From contig URKA01000008.1 of NCBI GenBank assembly GCA_900548345.1, positions 1-64,000 of the forward strand: a stretch of 64,000 bases of DNA. The letters run 5' to 3'. The position numbers and the translations under genes were made by a program. The stretch comes from an uncultured Paraprevotella sp. (GTDB taxonomy: Bacteria; Bacteroidota; Bacteroidia; Bacteroidales; Bacteroidaceae). Below, piece by piece: positions 26,814 to 36,486 of the stretch. The notes beneath the pieces are model-generated. The model ran no database searches. It was not told where the DNA came from and worked only from the letters and a program-made list of their open reading frames with translations. Numbering within the stretch: position 1 is the first letter of the stretch; the number at the start of each line of letters is the position of its first letter.

Positions 26814-26824
26814 CACTATCTTTG
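26793..26824 (+). promoter_or_regulatory. Promoter of DUF1573-meaB genes
   Basis: CTTG (26793-26796), 20 bases, then TATCTTTG (26817-26824). The -33 element sits in the loop of the preceding terminator. The start codon at 26848 lies about 17 nt after the likely transcription start. Confidence 0.65.
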
Positions 26825-26847
26825 CTTGGAAATGAAAGTGTACGGAT

Positions 26848-27921
26848 ATGCCTTTGAGGAAAATTATCATATCGTTTGGATGGTGTGCCTGGTCGGTTAT
26901 GGCATGGGCGCAACCGAAAGCTACGGTGGCCCGCGAGGTGGCCAATATGGGCGAGGTGGGGTATCTGATGCCCAGGAAGGTAAGTTTTACGCTGAAGAAC
27001 ACCGGAAACGAGCCTCTTCACATCAATGAGGTGATTCCCTCATGTGGTTGCGTGTCGGTGGAATGGACGCGCGAGCCTGTCGCACCCGGTGGGGAAGGGC
27101 AGATTACCACGGAATACGATGCCAGGATGCTGGGTGTGTTCCAGAAAGACCTGGAGGTGTACACCAATGCTTCCGAACAGCCTTTTTATCTGCACCTTCA
27201 GGGGCGCGTGGTGGCCAAGCTCTCCGATTATTCCGGCGACTTTCCCATCGATTTGGGCAACGTGAGGATGAATGTCGACAACATTGAGTTCGACGACGTG
27301 AACCGGGGCGACCGTCCTGTGGCCGAACTGCAGATTGTGAATCTGAGTCGTGCGAGCTATCGCCCGCAACTGATGCATCTGCCGCCTTATCTCACCGCAC
27401 AATATCTGCCGGAAGTGCTGAGCGGAGGACGTATAGGCCGGATTCTCCTGACTCTGGACAGTGAGAAACTCCAGCAGATGGGGCTGACGCAGACTTCCAT
27501 CTACCTGTCGCGACAGCCCGGCGACAGGGTGGGAGAGGAAAATGAGATAACCGTGTCGTCGGTCTTGCTGCCCGACTTCTCGTCGCGCACCGCCGGAGAG
27601 CGTGCCCGTGCTCCGAAGATGGAGCTTTCGGCCGATACCGTGAAGGTGGGGCGGATGGAGAAGAAAAAGAAAAAGACGGCGGAAATCATGATACGCAATA
27701 CGGGGCAGGACGTGCTTGAAATCCGTGCGTTGCAGGTGTTCAACAAGGCTTTGAGCGTGAGCCTGAGCAACCGGAAGGTGGAGCCGGGCAAGTCGGTGCG
27801 TCTGAAAGTCACCGTCTGGGCGCAATACCTGAACAAGGCGAAGAGCCATCCGCGCGTGTTGCTGATTACGAACGACCCGGCACGCTCCAAGGAAATCATT
27901 ACGGTAAACGTTACGCAATAA
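26848..27921 (+). CDS. DUF1573 exported protein with two Ig-like domains
   Basis: The 357-residue protein starts with a signal peptide (about 1-21, ending AWAQ). Its first domain (about 25-125) is a clear DUF1573/ASH-type immunoglobulin-like fold, with FTLKNTGNEPLHINEVIPSC followed by GCVSVEW. A related domain is at the C-terminus (about 250-357), with IMIRNTGQDVLEIRAL. DUF1573 proteins are abundant in Bacteroidetes and lie in the periplasm or outer membrane; function is not established. The gene ends 15 bp before meaB, so the two are probably co-transcribed although their roles look unrelated. Confidence 0.88.
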   Translation: MPLRKIIISFGWCAWSVMAWAQPKATVAREVANMGEVGYLMPRKVSFTLKNTGNEPLHINEVIPSCGCVSVEWTREPVAPGGEGQITTEYDARMLGVFQKDLEVYTNASEQPFYLHLQGRVVAKLSDYSGDFPIDLGNVRMNVDNIEFDDVNRGDRPVAELQIVNLSRASYRPQLMHLPPYLTAQYLPEVLSGGRIGRILLTLDSEKLQQMGLTQTSIYLSRQPGDRVGEENEITVSSVLLPDFSSRTAGERARAPKMELSADTVKVGRMEKKKKKTAEIMIRNTGQDVLEIRALQVFNKALSVSLSNRKVEPGKSVRLKVTVWAQYLNKAKSHPRVLLITNDPARSKEIITVNVTQ

Positions 27922-27936
27922 AATCATCCTGAGATT

Positions 27937-29034
27937 ATGGAACACCCAGAAAACAGTGCCGAATACAAGGGACTGACCGTGAACAGCGGCGTGGCACAAC
28001 CCTCGATAGTGAATCCTTATCTGAAGCGCGGACGCTTCCGCCACCGCAGTCTGTCGGCCGGAGATTATGTGGAAGGCATACTGAAAGGCAATGTGACGAT
28101 GCTCGGACAGGCGGTGACATTGGTGGAAAGCACGAACCCCGACCATCAGGCCGTGGCGCAGGAAGTCATTGAGAAATGCCTGCCCTATGCGGGAAATTCC
28201 GTGCGCGTCGGTATCAGCGGTGTGCCCGGTGCGGGCAAGAGCACAAGCATCGACGCTTTCGGCATCCATGTGCTCGACACCTACGGCGGCCGTCTTGCCG
28301 TGTTGGCCATCGACCCCAGCAGTGAGCGCAGCAAGGGCAGCATTTTGGGCGACAAGACCCGCATGGAGAAACTCTCAGTGCATCCCGATTCGTTCATCCG
28401 TCCCAGCCCGTCTGCCGGCTCGTTGGGCGGCGTGGCGCGCAAGACCCGTGAGACGATTATCCTTTGCGAGGCCGCGGGATTCGACAAAATCTTCGTGGAA
28501 ACCGTGGGAGTGGGACAGAGTGAAACGGCCTGCCATTCCATGGTGGACTTCTTTCTGCTCATACAGCTTGCCGGCACCGGCGACGAACTGCAGGGCATCA
28601 AGCGCGGCATCATGGAGATGGCCGACGGCATCGTGATTAACAAATGCGACGGCAACAATGTGGACAAATGCCAGTTGGCGGCCACACAGTTCCGCAACGC
28701 CCTGCACCTGTTTCCCGCTCCCGAAAGCGGGTGGACGCCGCAGGTGCTCACTTATTCCGGCTTTTATAACTTAGGCGTCAAGGAAATCTGGGACATGGTC
28801 TACGGTTACATGGATTTCGTGAAAGCCAACGGCTACTTTGAGCATCGCCGCCATGAACAGGCGAAATACTGGATGTACGAAAGCATCAATGAGCAGTTGC
28901 GCAACAGTTTCTTTCAGAACGACACCATTGCCGCAAGGTTGTCCGCAGCCGAAGAAGCGGTGTTGCAGGGCCGGCAGACCTCGTTTGTGGCAGCCAAACA
29001 GTTGCTCGACACGTATTTCTCGTTGCTGAGGTAG
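27937..29034 (+). CDS. meaB: Methylmalonyl-CoA mutase-associated GTPase MeaB
   Basis: The 365-residue protein is a G3E-family P-loop GTPase that protects and reloads adenosylcobalamin-dependent methylmalonyl-CoA mutase. The Walker A motif GVPGAGKST lies near residue 92. The base-switch/Mg-binding motif DPSS, the ETVGVGQSE motif and the NKCD guanine-specificity motif (NKxD) are all present. The C-terminal helices fit the dimerisation arm. The mutase genes are not in this window. In Bacteroides the enzyme belongs to the succinate-to-propionate route. Confidence 0.95.
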   Translation: MEHPENSAEYKGLTVNSGVAQPSIVNPYLKRGRFRHRSLSAGDYVEGILKGNVTMLGQAVTLVESTNPDHQAVAQEVIEKCLPYAGNSVRVGISGVPGAGKSTSIDAFGIHVLDTYGGRLAVLAIDPSSERSKGSILGDKTRMEKLSVHPDSFIRPSPSAGSLGGVARKTRETIILCEAAGFDKIFVETVGVGQSETACHSMVDFFLLIQLAGTGDELQGIKRGIMEMADGIVINKCDGNNVDKCQLAATQFRNALHLFPAPESGWTPQVLTYSGFYNLGVKEIWDMVYGYMDFVKANGYFEHRRHEQAKYWMYESINEQLRNSFFQNDTIAARLSAAEEAVLQGRQTSFVAAKQLLDTYFSLLR

Positions 29035-29100
29035 CGCGCGGGGGCGGTAGCTCCTTATTCCCTTATATATAATAAGGTGTATTGGGCTTAGAATGTAAAG

Positions 29101-29191
29101 AAAACGCTCACCTGTGACCGACAAAACGCACACAGGTGAGCGTTTCGTTGTTCACAGGTGAGCGTTTTGATGCACACAGGTCGGCGTTTTT
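29101..29191. repeat. 22-bp-period CACAGGT repeat array 1
   Basis: One inverted unit (29101-29117) is followed by three direct units of CACAGGT-N2-GCGTTT type. The direct CACAGGT cores start at 29131, 29153 and 29175, exactly 22 bp apart. The array lies after meaB in the 473-bp gap before the 701-residue repeat-protein gene. Similar arrays are at 41795-41881 and 57112-57201. Confidence 0.85.
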
Positions 29192-29340
29192 ATGCCTTTT
29201 TGCTCTCTTCCTTTTTCCTCCATCGGATATGATTTTTCCTGACGGCTTCGGTGCGGCATGCAGCCATGGAGCGTATGCTTAAAATCCGTGTTCAGATGGC
29301 GATTGAGTGTAATAAATACAAATAAAAACAGCCGTTTTAC

Positions 29341-29393
29341 AACAAATTTTAAAAAAATGTCGCTTGACGGACTACATTTTTTTAAAATTTGTT
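29341..29393. promoter_or_regulatory. Perfect 20-bp inverted repeat beside a promoter
   Basis: Arms 29341-29360 and 29374-29393 are perfect reverse complements (20 bp, A/T-rich) separated by 13 bases. The right arm ends on the first base of the -33 TTTG. It may be an operator for a dimeric regulator or a hairpin ending leftover transcription from meaB. Confidence 0.6.
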
Positions 29394-29424
29394 TTGTTCG
29401 TTTCCCGATGTTTGTATATATTTG
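29393..29424 (+). promoter_or_regulatory. Promoter of the secreted repeat protein gene
   Basis: TTTG (29393-29396), 20 bases, TATATTTG (29417-29424) is an exact fit to the Bacteroidetes consensus. The leader to the ATG at 29508 would be about 77 nt. Confidence 0.75.
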
Positions 29425-29507
29425 CATTATATATGCAATCCGAAAGGGTATAGAGAGGGAAGAAAGAGATTATAATCAATTTAATATTAACAAAATCATT
29501 GTTTTCT

Positions 29508-31604
29508 ATGAGGAATTTTACTTTGTATGGGGTGCTTGCACATCTCTTTTTAGCTTTGTTCGTTGTGGCTCCCGCCTCTGCACAGGTGGATGATGCTACG
29601 GACCTTTACGGTACTTATGAGTTTACCGCCACGTTGGAAGTCACTGAGGAGGGTCAGCAGTACAAGGACCTGTTCTCCGACAAGTGTGAGGTGAAAATCA
29701 CCAGCCACAGTGTGTATTCCTTTGCCATATCCGGTATCGGCGGCAGCAAAGCCGACGTTCAGTACGCGAACTTTTTGAACGGCAATACGATTAGGGTGAT
29801 GCAGCCGAACGGCCCTAGCTATTATTTGTGGGGTGCTCCGGTTATATTCGGTAGCGGTAGTGGTGAAGGTCCTAATACAACTAAGTTTGAGTATAGTGTG
29901 GATCCGAACACGAAGAATATTACGTTGCCGGATTTTACAGCTATTACCTTGGATGAAACTTGGTCGAGTACCACTGCCGTTTTGGCCCGTTTCTCCAATT
30001 GTAAGCTGACCTTTAAAGAAGCCGAAGTGATAGAAGTGGCGGATATGAGCGGAGAATATAAATATTCAGGAACGGCCGGTATGGCTGAATCACCAGTTCC
30101 GGTGGATTTCAAGATGACGCTTACTGCAACCGATGCTTCATATACATTGTATGATGCCGCTTTCGATTTCGGAGAAGACTATGTGCCGTTTACATTGAGC
30201 GCAACGTTCAATGGTGATGAAATGGTGATGTCGTTTAAGGATGTCTATCTGAACGAAGCGAAGACTTTGGCTTTGGCGAGTGGCAATGATCCGACTTTGT
30301 TGGAAGGTTCTTTGCGCTTCAAGATGTTGACGGAAACTTCATTGCGTCTGTCCAATTATTTGGCCGTCAGTGCGCTTGATGCGGAGACGAATACATGGGC
30401 ATTGGAACAGTATACCACTTATGGAGTGGCTGCTCAGCCGACTGCCGATGCGGACAACTTTGCCGGAACTTATCATGTGAAAGCCGGTGAACTATTATCT
30501 ATGTTTGAGACTGAAGACCCGTATGCTGTGAAATATCCCGCAGAATTTGATTTCGTGATTGAGAAGAACCAGGCCAATGGAATGTACTATGTGCGTCAGT
30601 TCCTGCATGGTGATATCTACAACAACACTCAGGGACGCAAGGCTTGTACGGTTGAGGGTAACACACTGACGATTCCGGTGGGTGACGATGTGTATGATTC
30701 TATGGTGTATATGTCGGATGACTATTCTGTCATGCTATATGACGTGCTTTACGGTCCGATGGGTGATCTTACCTCTCCGGCTGTTACATTGACGCTGAAC
30801 GAAGACGGCACTTGCACCATGTCCGACTTCTTCATTGCCCGCAAAGATTTGATGAGTGCAGAGAGTGGCTCAGCAGTTGTTTATTACGGTACACTGACAG
30901 TAGAGAAAGATATGCCTAAGGAAATAGAGTTTGCCGGAACATACAAGGTGACGGGCAAGAAGTTCGTGAGTCTGTTGGGCGAAGGCGAAGATCTGGGCTA
31001 TAAATTCCCGAATGAGTTTGATTTCGTGATTGAGAAGAATGCTTATAATAATGAGTATTATGTGCGTCAGTTCCTGAATGGCGACATCTATAACAATACA
31101 GGCGGTGCATTCAAGTGTACGGCAGAAGGCAACACGCTGAAGATTCCTGTAGGCAAGAAGGTGCTTATCGGTTCGTTCTGGAGCAATACGGAGGGTTCGG
31201 TGATGAAGTATAATGTTCTCTGCGGTTCTGAGAGCGGAGAAGACGGCACCATCGAGTTGACCGTGAACGAAGACGGCAGCTACACATTGAGCGACTTCTG
31301 TATATTCCAGCTGACCAGAACGTTTGCTGCGGACTGGATGAGTTTTGAAGATACTGACGTGAAGGCGGTCGGCAAGTATGTGAAAGATGACGGCAGCGCG
31401 GTAGAAAGCGTGAAGACAGCGGATGCTTTCAAGGCTTATGCGGCAGACGGTGCCATCTGCATCGTGGGTGAGGCAGTGCCTGTACAGGTATTCAACGCAT
31501 CCGGAGCATGTGTCTTCAGCGGTGTGTCTTCTAAGGTGGCAGGTCTGGCTAAGGGCTTGTATATCGTGAAGAGTGGCAATGCGGCCGTAAAGGTCATGCT
31601 GTAA
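29508..31604 (+). CDS. Secreted protein with internal repeats and T9SS-like C-terminal domain
   Basis: Starting at ATG 29508 (an in-frame TTG lies three codons upstream), the protein has a signal peptide ending PASAQ and about 698 residues. Two long repeats of about 140 residues are easy to see. Both start with FAGTY and contain EFDFVIEKN, YYVRQFL and GDIYNNT; two weaker related units lie before them. The last 60 residues (VPVQVFNASGACVFSG then GLAKGLYIVKSG) resemble the beta-rich sorting domains of type IX secretion cargo. I do not recognise the repeat family. It is followed by a strong terminator, so it is mainly monocistronic, although it lies just upstream of the LRR-SusCD genes. Confidence 0.82.
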   Translation: MRNFTLYGVLAHLFLALFVVAPASAQVDDATDLYGTYEFTATLEVTEEGQQYKDLFSDKCEVKITSHSVYSFAISGIGGSKADVQYANFLNGNTIRVMQPNGPSYYLWGAPVIFGSGSGEGPNTTKFEYSVDPNTKNITLPDFTAITLDETWSSTTAVLARFSNCKLTFKEAEVIEVADMSGEYKYSGTAGMAESPVPVDFKMTLTATDASYTLYDAAFDFGEDYVPFTLSATFNGDEMVMSFKDVYLNEAKTLALASGNDPTLLEGSLRFKMLTETSLRLSNYLAVSALDAETNTWALEQYTTYGVAAQPTADADNFAGTYHVKAGELLSMFETEDPYAVKYPAEFDFVIEKNQANGMYYVRQFLHGDIYNNTQGRKACTVEGNTLTIPVGDDVYDSMVYMSDDYSVMLYDVLYGPMGDLTSPAVTLTLNEDGTCTMSDFFIARKDLMSAESGSAVVYYGTLTVEKDMPKEIEFAGTYKVTGKKFVSLLGEGEDLGYKFPNEFDFVIEKNAYNNEYYVRQFLNGDIYNNTGGAFKCTAEGNTLKIPVGKKVLIGSFWSNTEGSVMKYNVLCGSESGEDGTIELTVNEDGSYTLSDFCIFQLTRTFAADWMSFEDTDVKAVGKYVKDDGSAVESVKTADAFKAYAADGAICIVGEAVPVQVFNASGACVFSGVSSKVAGLAKGLYIVKSGNAAVKVML

Positions 31605-31620
31605 GATTCAGATAATATAT

Positions 31621-31668
31621 AAGGAGAGTATGTTTGCGGAATTGATGAAGCAGACATCTCTCCTTTTT
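31621..31668 (+). terminator. Intrinsic terminator between repeat-protein and LRR genes
   Basis: A 16-bp stem (31621-31637 with 31650-31665, one bulged base and one G-T pair) and a 12-nt loop are followed by a T-run. No promoter of TAnnTTTG type is visible between it and the LRR gene start, so partial read-through may feed the downstream operon. Confidence 0.8.
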
Positions 31669-31701
31669 AAATGGACGAATGTTTAAAGTAAGTAGTGAGG
31701 T

Positions 31702-33312
31702 ATGAATAAGAAAAGTAAATCATTGGTAGCCTGGCTGTGTCTGTCGTTTTTCATGTTGAACAGTCTGCCGGCTTGGGCTCAGGATGGGATGGATGTGGTA
31801 TACGGTTCATCCATCATGTCGCTTTATACCGATAATGGCGGGTTCGGCCTGATGCTGGAACCTTACAATCCGCCTGAGGACGACATATTGAACTTGAAAT
31901 CCGGCGACAGGTTCGTACTGACGGCGGCAACGGTGAAATCCTCCTCGGCCATGTACGGCACGATGGCGGTTGGTGTGGTGCGCCCTACGGGGGCAGACCA
32001 GGCACAAGTGGTGGACATTGTGGGCAAGAGAGTGCTGAACGGCGATAAAAACATGGGCCTGGCCTATATCGAATGTAAGGTGAACGAAGGCGTGGAGATT
32101 CTTCCGGGCGATGAAATCTGGCTGCTTACTTATACCGACGGGCAGTACGGCTACAAGAAAGTGGGTACGTCTTATCCCGACCGCGTGACGGCTTCCCTGC
32201 CGGCCACCGGTTATAAGCTCCCGGTGTTCCGGGTGGATTATCCGGAGGTGGTGGAAGGCGTGACCATCGAATCCAGCGAGTCAAACTTCTGGACACACAA
32301 GGTGGCCAAGGGGCGTAACTTCTATCTTCACATCACGCCGGACGATCCGGAAACGGTGGTGATTGTTAAAGCCAACGGTGCGTCAATGCCTACGGTGGAC
32401 ACCAATGTGTATGCCCTTAAGGGAGTGATGCAGGACTACACCATAGAAATTATCGCCTATCCCAAAGGCACGATATATCCTTATAAGGAAATAGAGTGTA
32501 CGGAGGAACTGCGCGTGAAGGACATCCTGACGCAAACCGAACTGGATTGCCTGAAGGGGCTGAGGGTGACAGGAAAGGTGGCCAACGAAGATTTCGAGGT
32601 GTTCCGTGTAGGCATGCATTCGCTGGAGATTCTGGACCTGTCGGATGCCGAACTGGAAGGCTATATTCCGGAGGGCGCATTCGAATATAACGAGACGATA
32701 CGTGAGATTAAGGTGCCGAAGAATGCGGGCGGTTTTGCCAGCAATGCTTTCCGCTTCATGAAGAAGTTGGAGTTCATGGTGCTTCCGCCCAGCCTGAATG
32801 TGTTCGGTTACAACCAGTTCTTCAGCTCGTCCATCAAGACGGTGTGGGTGAAGTGGAACCCGATTGAAGCCGGCATGCAGCCGCCGCAGGGCTTCCCGAT
32901 TCCGCCGTGCGCGTTCAGGGCCACGACGATAGCCAGCGAAGGATTGCTGGTTGTGCCGAAAGGATGTGTGAGTATATATAAGTATACATCCTATTGGGGA
33001 GATTTCAAGACTATCCGCGAGGAAAAGCCAATCGACCGTATCAAGATGGAGAAACCGTTCTCCGATTATCTCAAGGGTGTCGGCATAGAAAGTGCAACCG
33101 AGGCTCACGGCGGTTTTGAACTATATGCATCGAGTGGTGAGTGCCGCATATTGACCGATGGTATCGAACCTCAAAAGGTTGAGATATATGGCGCGGACGG
33201 AAGGCTTTGTGAAGAGTTGATGACACAAGGCTCATGCACCGTGGTGGCCTTACGTCCGGGATTCTATGTAGTGCGTATGATGGGGGAAGGCCGGAAGATA
33301 TTGGTGCCGTAA
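31702..33312 (+). CDS. Leucine-rich-repeat (BspA-like) secreted protein with sorting-domain-like C-terminus
   Basis: The 536-residue exported protein (signal peptide about 1-26, PAWAQ) has an N-terminal beta-rich part of unknown family (about 27-260). A short BspA-type LRR stretch follows (about 285-400; LEILDLSDAELEGYIPEGAF, then IREIKVPKN and LEFMVLPPSLN). A C-terminal module (about 470-536) contains VEIYGADGRLCEEL and LRPGFYVVRM, like T9SS-type cargo C-termini. It ends 39 bp before the SusC gene and is probably co-transcribed with it. LRR proteins of this type often bind host or bacterial surface ligands; the ligand here is unknown. Confidence 0.8.
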   Translation: MNKKSKSLVAWLCLSFFMLNSLPAWAQDGMDVVYGSSIMSLYTDNGGFGLMLEPYNPPEDDILNLKSGDRFVLTAATVKSSSAMYGTMAVGVVRPTGADQAQVVDIVGKRVLNGDKNMGLAYIECKVNEGVEILPGDEIWLLTYTDGQYGYKKVGTSYPDRVTASLPATGYKLPVFRVDYPEVVEGVTIESSESNFWTHKVAKGRNFYLHITPDDPETVVIVKANGASMPTVDTNVYALKGVMQDYTIEIIAYPKGTIYPYKEIECTEELRVKDILTQTELDCLKGLRVTGKVANEDFEVFRVGMHSLEILDLSDAELEGYIPEGAFEYNETIREIKVPKNAGGFASNAFRFMKKLEFMVLPPSLNVFGYNQFFSSSIKTVWVKWNPIEAGMQPPQGFPIPPCAFRATTIASEGLLVVPKGCVSIYKYTSYWGDFKTIREEKPIDRIKMEKPFSDYLKGVGIESATEAHGGFELYASSGECRILTDGIEPQKVEIYGADGRLCEELMTQGSCTVVALRPGFYVVRMMGEGRKILVP

Positions 33313-33351
33313 CCCTTTACTTGATTTGAAATAACGAGAATAGTGCTTTAA

Positions 33352-36300
33352 ATGAAAAAGAGATTTTACAGATTCTGTCCGTTGTCGCACGGCCGCGGTG
33401 CACTGTTGGGCTGGATGTTATTGGGATTGGGACCCGTCTGTGGCGGAACGCCCGTGTATGCGGCCGATAGTCGGATGGAGAACCTGCAAGGTGAACCTAC
33501 GTCGAAATTCCTTAAGGGAACGGTTACCGACCTGAAAACGGGCGAGACACTTCCCGGAGTTTCTGTGGGAGTGTATCAGCATGGACAGCTCATCAAAGGT
33601 GTCTCAACCGATATGGACGGCGTTTTCAATGTACCCAGGCCTGCGGGCGCCTTCGAGATCCGCTTCTCATTGATGGGTTACAAGCAAGTCGTGATTAAGG
33701 ACATCCATTGCAAGGCCGGTATGGCCGTGACCATGGAAGAAGATGCCAAAGAGATGGGTGAAGTGGTGGTAAATGGTTTCTTTACCAAAAATAAGAACAG
33801 CTTTACCGGTTCTGTAAAGCAAATCTCTTCGATGGAGATTAAACAAGTGTCGGGTACCAACCTGATATCGGCTATTTCTGCATTGACTCCCGGTATGGAA
33901 ATGGTGCAGAACACGGCCATGGGTTCTAACCCGAACCATGCGCCTGAGCTGATTATCCGCGGTATGAGTTCCTTCTCGAACGAGGGGCAGGATGTGAACC
34001 AGCCCACCATTATCTTGGATGGAACCGAGATTTCGATGCAGGATTTGTATGATCTCGACATGAACGAAGTGGAATCCATCAATGTATTGAAAGATGCCGC
34101 CGCTACAGCACTATACGGCTCCAAGGCTGCCAATGGCGTGATTGTCATTACACGTAAGCCAATTAAGGAGTCAACACTTCATGTGGCGTACAACTTTACG
34201 GGTAACGTGCAGTTTCCTGTGTTGCGCGACTACAAAGTGCTCAATGCCGCCGACAAACTCCGTTACGAACAGCTTGCCGGACTGTACGACGCGAAGGGCG
34301 CGATAGACGAGAAAACCGGTTTGCCGTTGCAGTGGACTTATGATGATTTGTATAACCAACGTTATCAGGCTGTCCGCCGGGGACAGAACTCGGATTGGTT
34401 GTCGCAGCCATCCCGTACTTCGTTCTCGCACGACCACTCTTTGCGCATATATGGTGGAGCGTCAAACCTACGTTATGAGTTGACCGGACGTTTCAGTAAT
34501 ACCAAAGGTGTAATGAAGGGGGATTATCGTCACCGTTACAATTTGGGCTTCAAGTTGGACTATTATGTGAACAACTCTTTGCAGGTGTCCAATCGTACCA
34601 CCTATTCCGAGGTTTCTTCCAAGGATTCGCCATACGGTAAGTTTGAGCAATATACCAAAATGAACCCCTACGATGCCATGTACAATGCGGACGGTTCAGC
34701 CAATCTGGATTTGTCATGGAACTTGGACAATCCTTTGTATGAAGCCTTGTTGGGCAGTTATTCTACAGAAGGCACCCATACCCTGTCGAACACCACAGAC
34801 TTCCGTTGGGATATCAATCGTGAGTTCCGTCTGACCGGACACTTCCAAGTGTCGTCGGAAACAGGATGGGGAGAAAACTATGTGTCGCCGGATTCACGCA
34901 CATATAAAGATGAGACCGATTTGAGCAAAAAAGGACGTATGACCGAAAGCTCATCGCGTGCAGTAAGTTATAGTGGAAATCTTGTGGGAGCATACAACAA
35001 GTTCTTCAAGGAAGAATCTCTGTTGAGCCTTAATCTCGGTTGGGAAATCAACCGTTCCAACAGTACATCTTCTCAAATGAGCGGCATCGGCTTCTATTCC
35101 GACAAATTGTCGTACATCGGCAATGCGGCGGGCTATCCGGACAATCAAGTGCCTTTCGGTTCGCAGTCAGAAATGGCTGATGTGGGTTTCTTCCTCAATG
35201 GAACATTCTCTTACCGGAACCGTTATTATGTGGACGGGACTTACCGTACCACCGGTTCCTCGCAGTTCGGTGAGAACCGTCGTTTCGGACACTTTTGGGC
35301 TACGGGTGCAGGTTGGAATATCCTGAACGAGAAGTTCATGAAGAACGCCCGCGACTACGTCGACCTGCTGAAATTGCGCGGAAGTGTGGGGTATACCGGT
35401 AAGGTGAGTTTCAGTCCATATCAGGCCCTGACGATGTATTGGTACGACGGCTCGTTTGCATACGGCACTGGTATCGGTGCCATTCCCAAAACCATTGGAA
35501 ACGTGGATTTGTGCTGGGAACGCACCATGACCTACAATATAGGATTGGACTTCAGTATGTTCGACCGTCGTTTGAACTTTGTAGTGGATGCTTATATCAA
35601 GCAGACCAAGGATTTGCTTCTTGACAAGGCGAAAGCTCCTTCTACAGGTGTGACCTCAGCGAAGGAAAACCTGGGCGAGTTGGAGAACAAGGGAATTGAG
35701 CTGCAATTGGACGGCTATATCTTCCGTACACCTACGTTCAACTGGAAATTGGGTGCATCCGGCTACATCAACCGCAACAGGATTACAAAAATCAATTCAG
35801 CGTTGGAAGAGATGAATAAGAAGAATGAGGCAAACTTGTCGAATAGCAAGGTTCCGCTTCCGCAATATGCCGAAGGCGAGTCGGTGACAGCACTTAAATT
35901 GGTGCGTTCCGCAGGTATTGACCCGGCTACCGGACAGGAAATCTATATCAAGCGCAATGGAGAATACACGTTCGCGTATGACCCGGCAGACAAAGTCCTG
36001 ATTGGCGACACCGAGCCGGCATATACAGGAACGGTGAACACCTCTTTATATTATAAAGGATTCGGTTTGTATGCCCTGTTCAGCATACGTGCAGGCGCAT
36101 GGCTGTACAATACCACCCGTGCCTTTAAGGTAGAAGGTACAGACCCAAGACAGAATGCCGACCAGCGCGTGTTCGACGACCGTTGGAAGGCTCCCGGTGA
36201 TGTGGCCATTTACAGGGATATTGCGGATAAGTCCGCTCCGAAGCAGACCGACCGTTTTGCCGAGAAGGAAAACACACTGACGCTGAGTTCACTTAATCTT

Positions 36301-36465
36301 ACGTATGAATTCCCTGAGAAAATTTGTCAAAAGCTCCATATGCGCAACCTGCGTGTAGGGCTGAACGTGACCGACCTTTTCCGCCTGTCTTCCGTGAAGA
36401 TTGAGCGCGGAACGGACTACCTCTACAGTCAGGGATTCGAGTTCTCGGTAAGTACGATATTCTAA
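33352..36465 (+). CDS. SusC/RagA-family TonB-dependent outer-membrane transporter
   Basis: The 1037-residue protein has a signal peptide (about 1-38), then a CarboxypepD-like beta domain (about 52-130; LKGTVTDLKTGETLPGVSV). The TonB box and plug follow (about 135-270; LIIRGMSSFSNEG, INVLKDAAATALYGSKAANG), and then a 22-stranded barrel ends in the aromatic C-terminus FEFSVSTIF. There is no STN domain, so it is not itself an anti-sigma signalling type. It forms a lidded import channel with the SusD protein encoded 21 bp downstream. Energy would come from TonB-ExbBD, versions of which lie at 44778-50027. Cargo is not predictable; the neighbourhood lacks glycosidases. Confidence 0.95.
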   Translation: MKKRFYRFCPLSHGRGALLGWMLLGLGPVCGGTPVYAADSRMENLQGEPTSKFLKGTVTDLKTGETLPGVSVGVYQHGQLIKGVSTDMDGVFNVPRPAGAFEIRFSLMGYKQVVIKDIHCKAGMAVTMEEDAKEMGEVVVNGFFTKNKNSFTGSVKQISSMEIKQVSGTNLISAISALTPGMEMVQNTAMGSNPNHAPELIIRGMSSFSNEGQDVNQPTIILDGTEISMQDLYDLDMNEVESINVLKDAAATALYGSKAANGVIVITRKPIKESTLHVAYNFTGNVQFPVLRDYKVLNAADKLRYEQLAGLYDAKGAIDEKTGLPLQWTYDDLYNQRYQAVRRGQNSDWLSQPSRTSFSHDHSLRIYGGASNLRYELTGRFSNTKGVMKGDYRHRYNLGFKLDYYVNNSLQVSNRTTYSEVSSKDSPYGKFEQYTKMNPYDAMYNADGSANLDLSWNLDNPLYEALLGSYSTEGTHTLSNTTDFRWDINREFRLTGHFQVSSETGWGENYVSPDSRTYKDETDLSKKGRMTESSSRAVSYSGNLVGAYNKFFKEESLLSLNLGWEINRSNSTSSQMSGIGFYSDKLSYIGNAAGYPDNQVPFGSQSEMADVGFFLNGTFSYRNRYYVDGTYRTTGSSQFGENRRFGHFWATGAGWNILNEKFMKNARDYVDLLKLRGSVGYTGKVSFSPYQALTMYWYDGSFAYGTGIGAIPKTIGNVDLCWERTMTYNIGLDFSMFDRRLNFVVDAYIKQTKDLLLDKAKAPSTGVTSAKENLGELENKGIELQLDGYIFRTPTFNWKLGASGYINRNRITKINSALEEMNKKNEANLSNSKVPLPQYAEGESVTALKLVRSAGIDPATGQEIYIKRNGEYTFAYDPADKVLIGDTEPAYTGTVNTSLYYKGFGLYALFSIRAGAWLYNTTRAFKVEGTDPRQNADQRVFDDRWKAPGDVAIYRDIADKSAPKQTDRFAEKENTLTLSSLNLTYEFPEKICQKLHMRNLRVGLNVTDLFRLSSVKIERGTDYLYSQGFEFSVSTIF

Positions 36466-36486
36466 TCTTAAAAGGAATAAGCGAAG

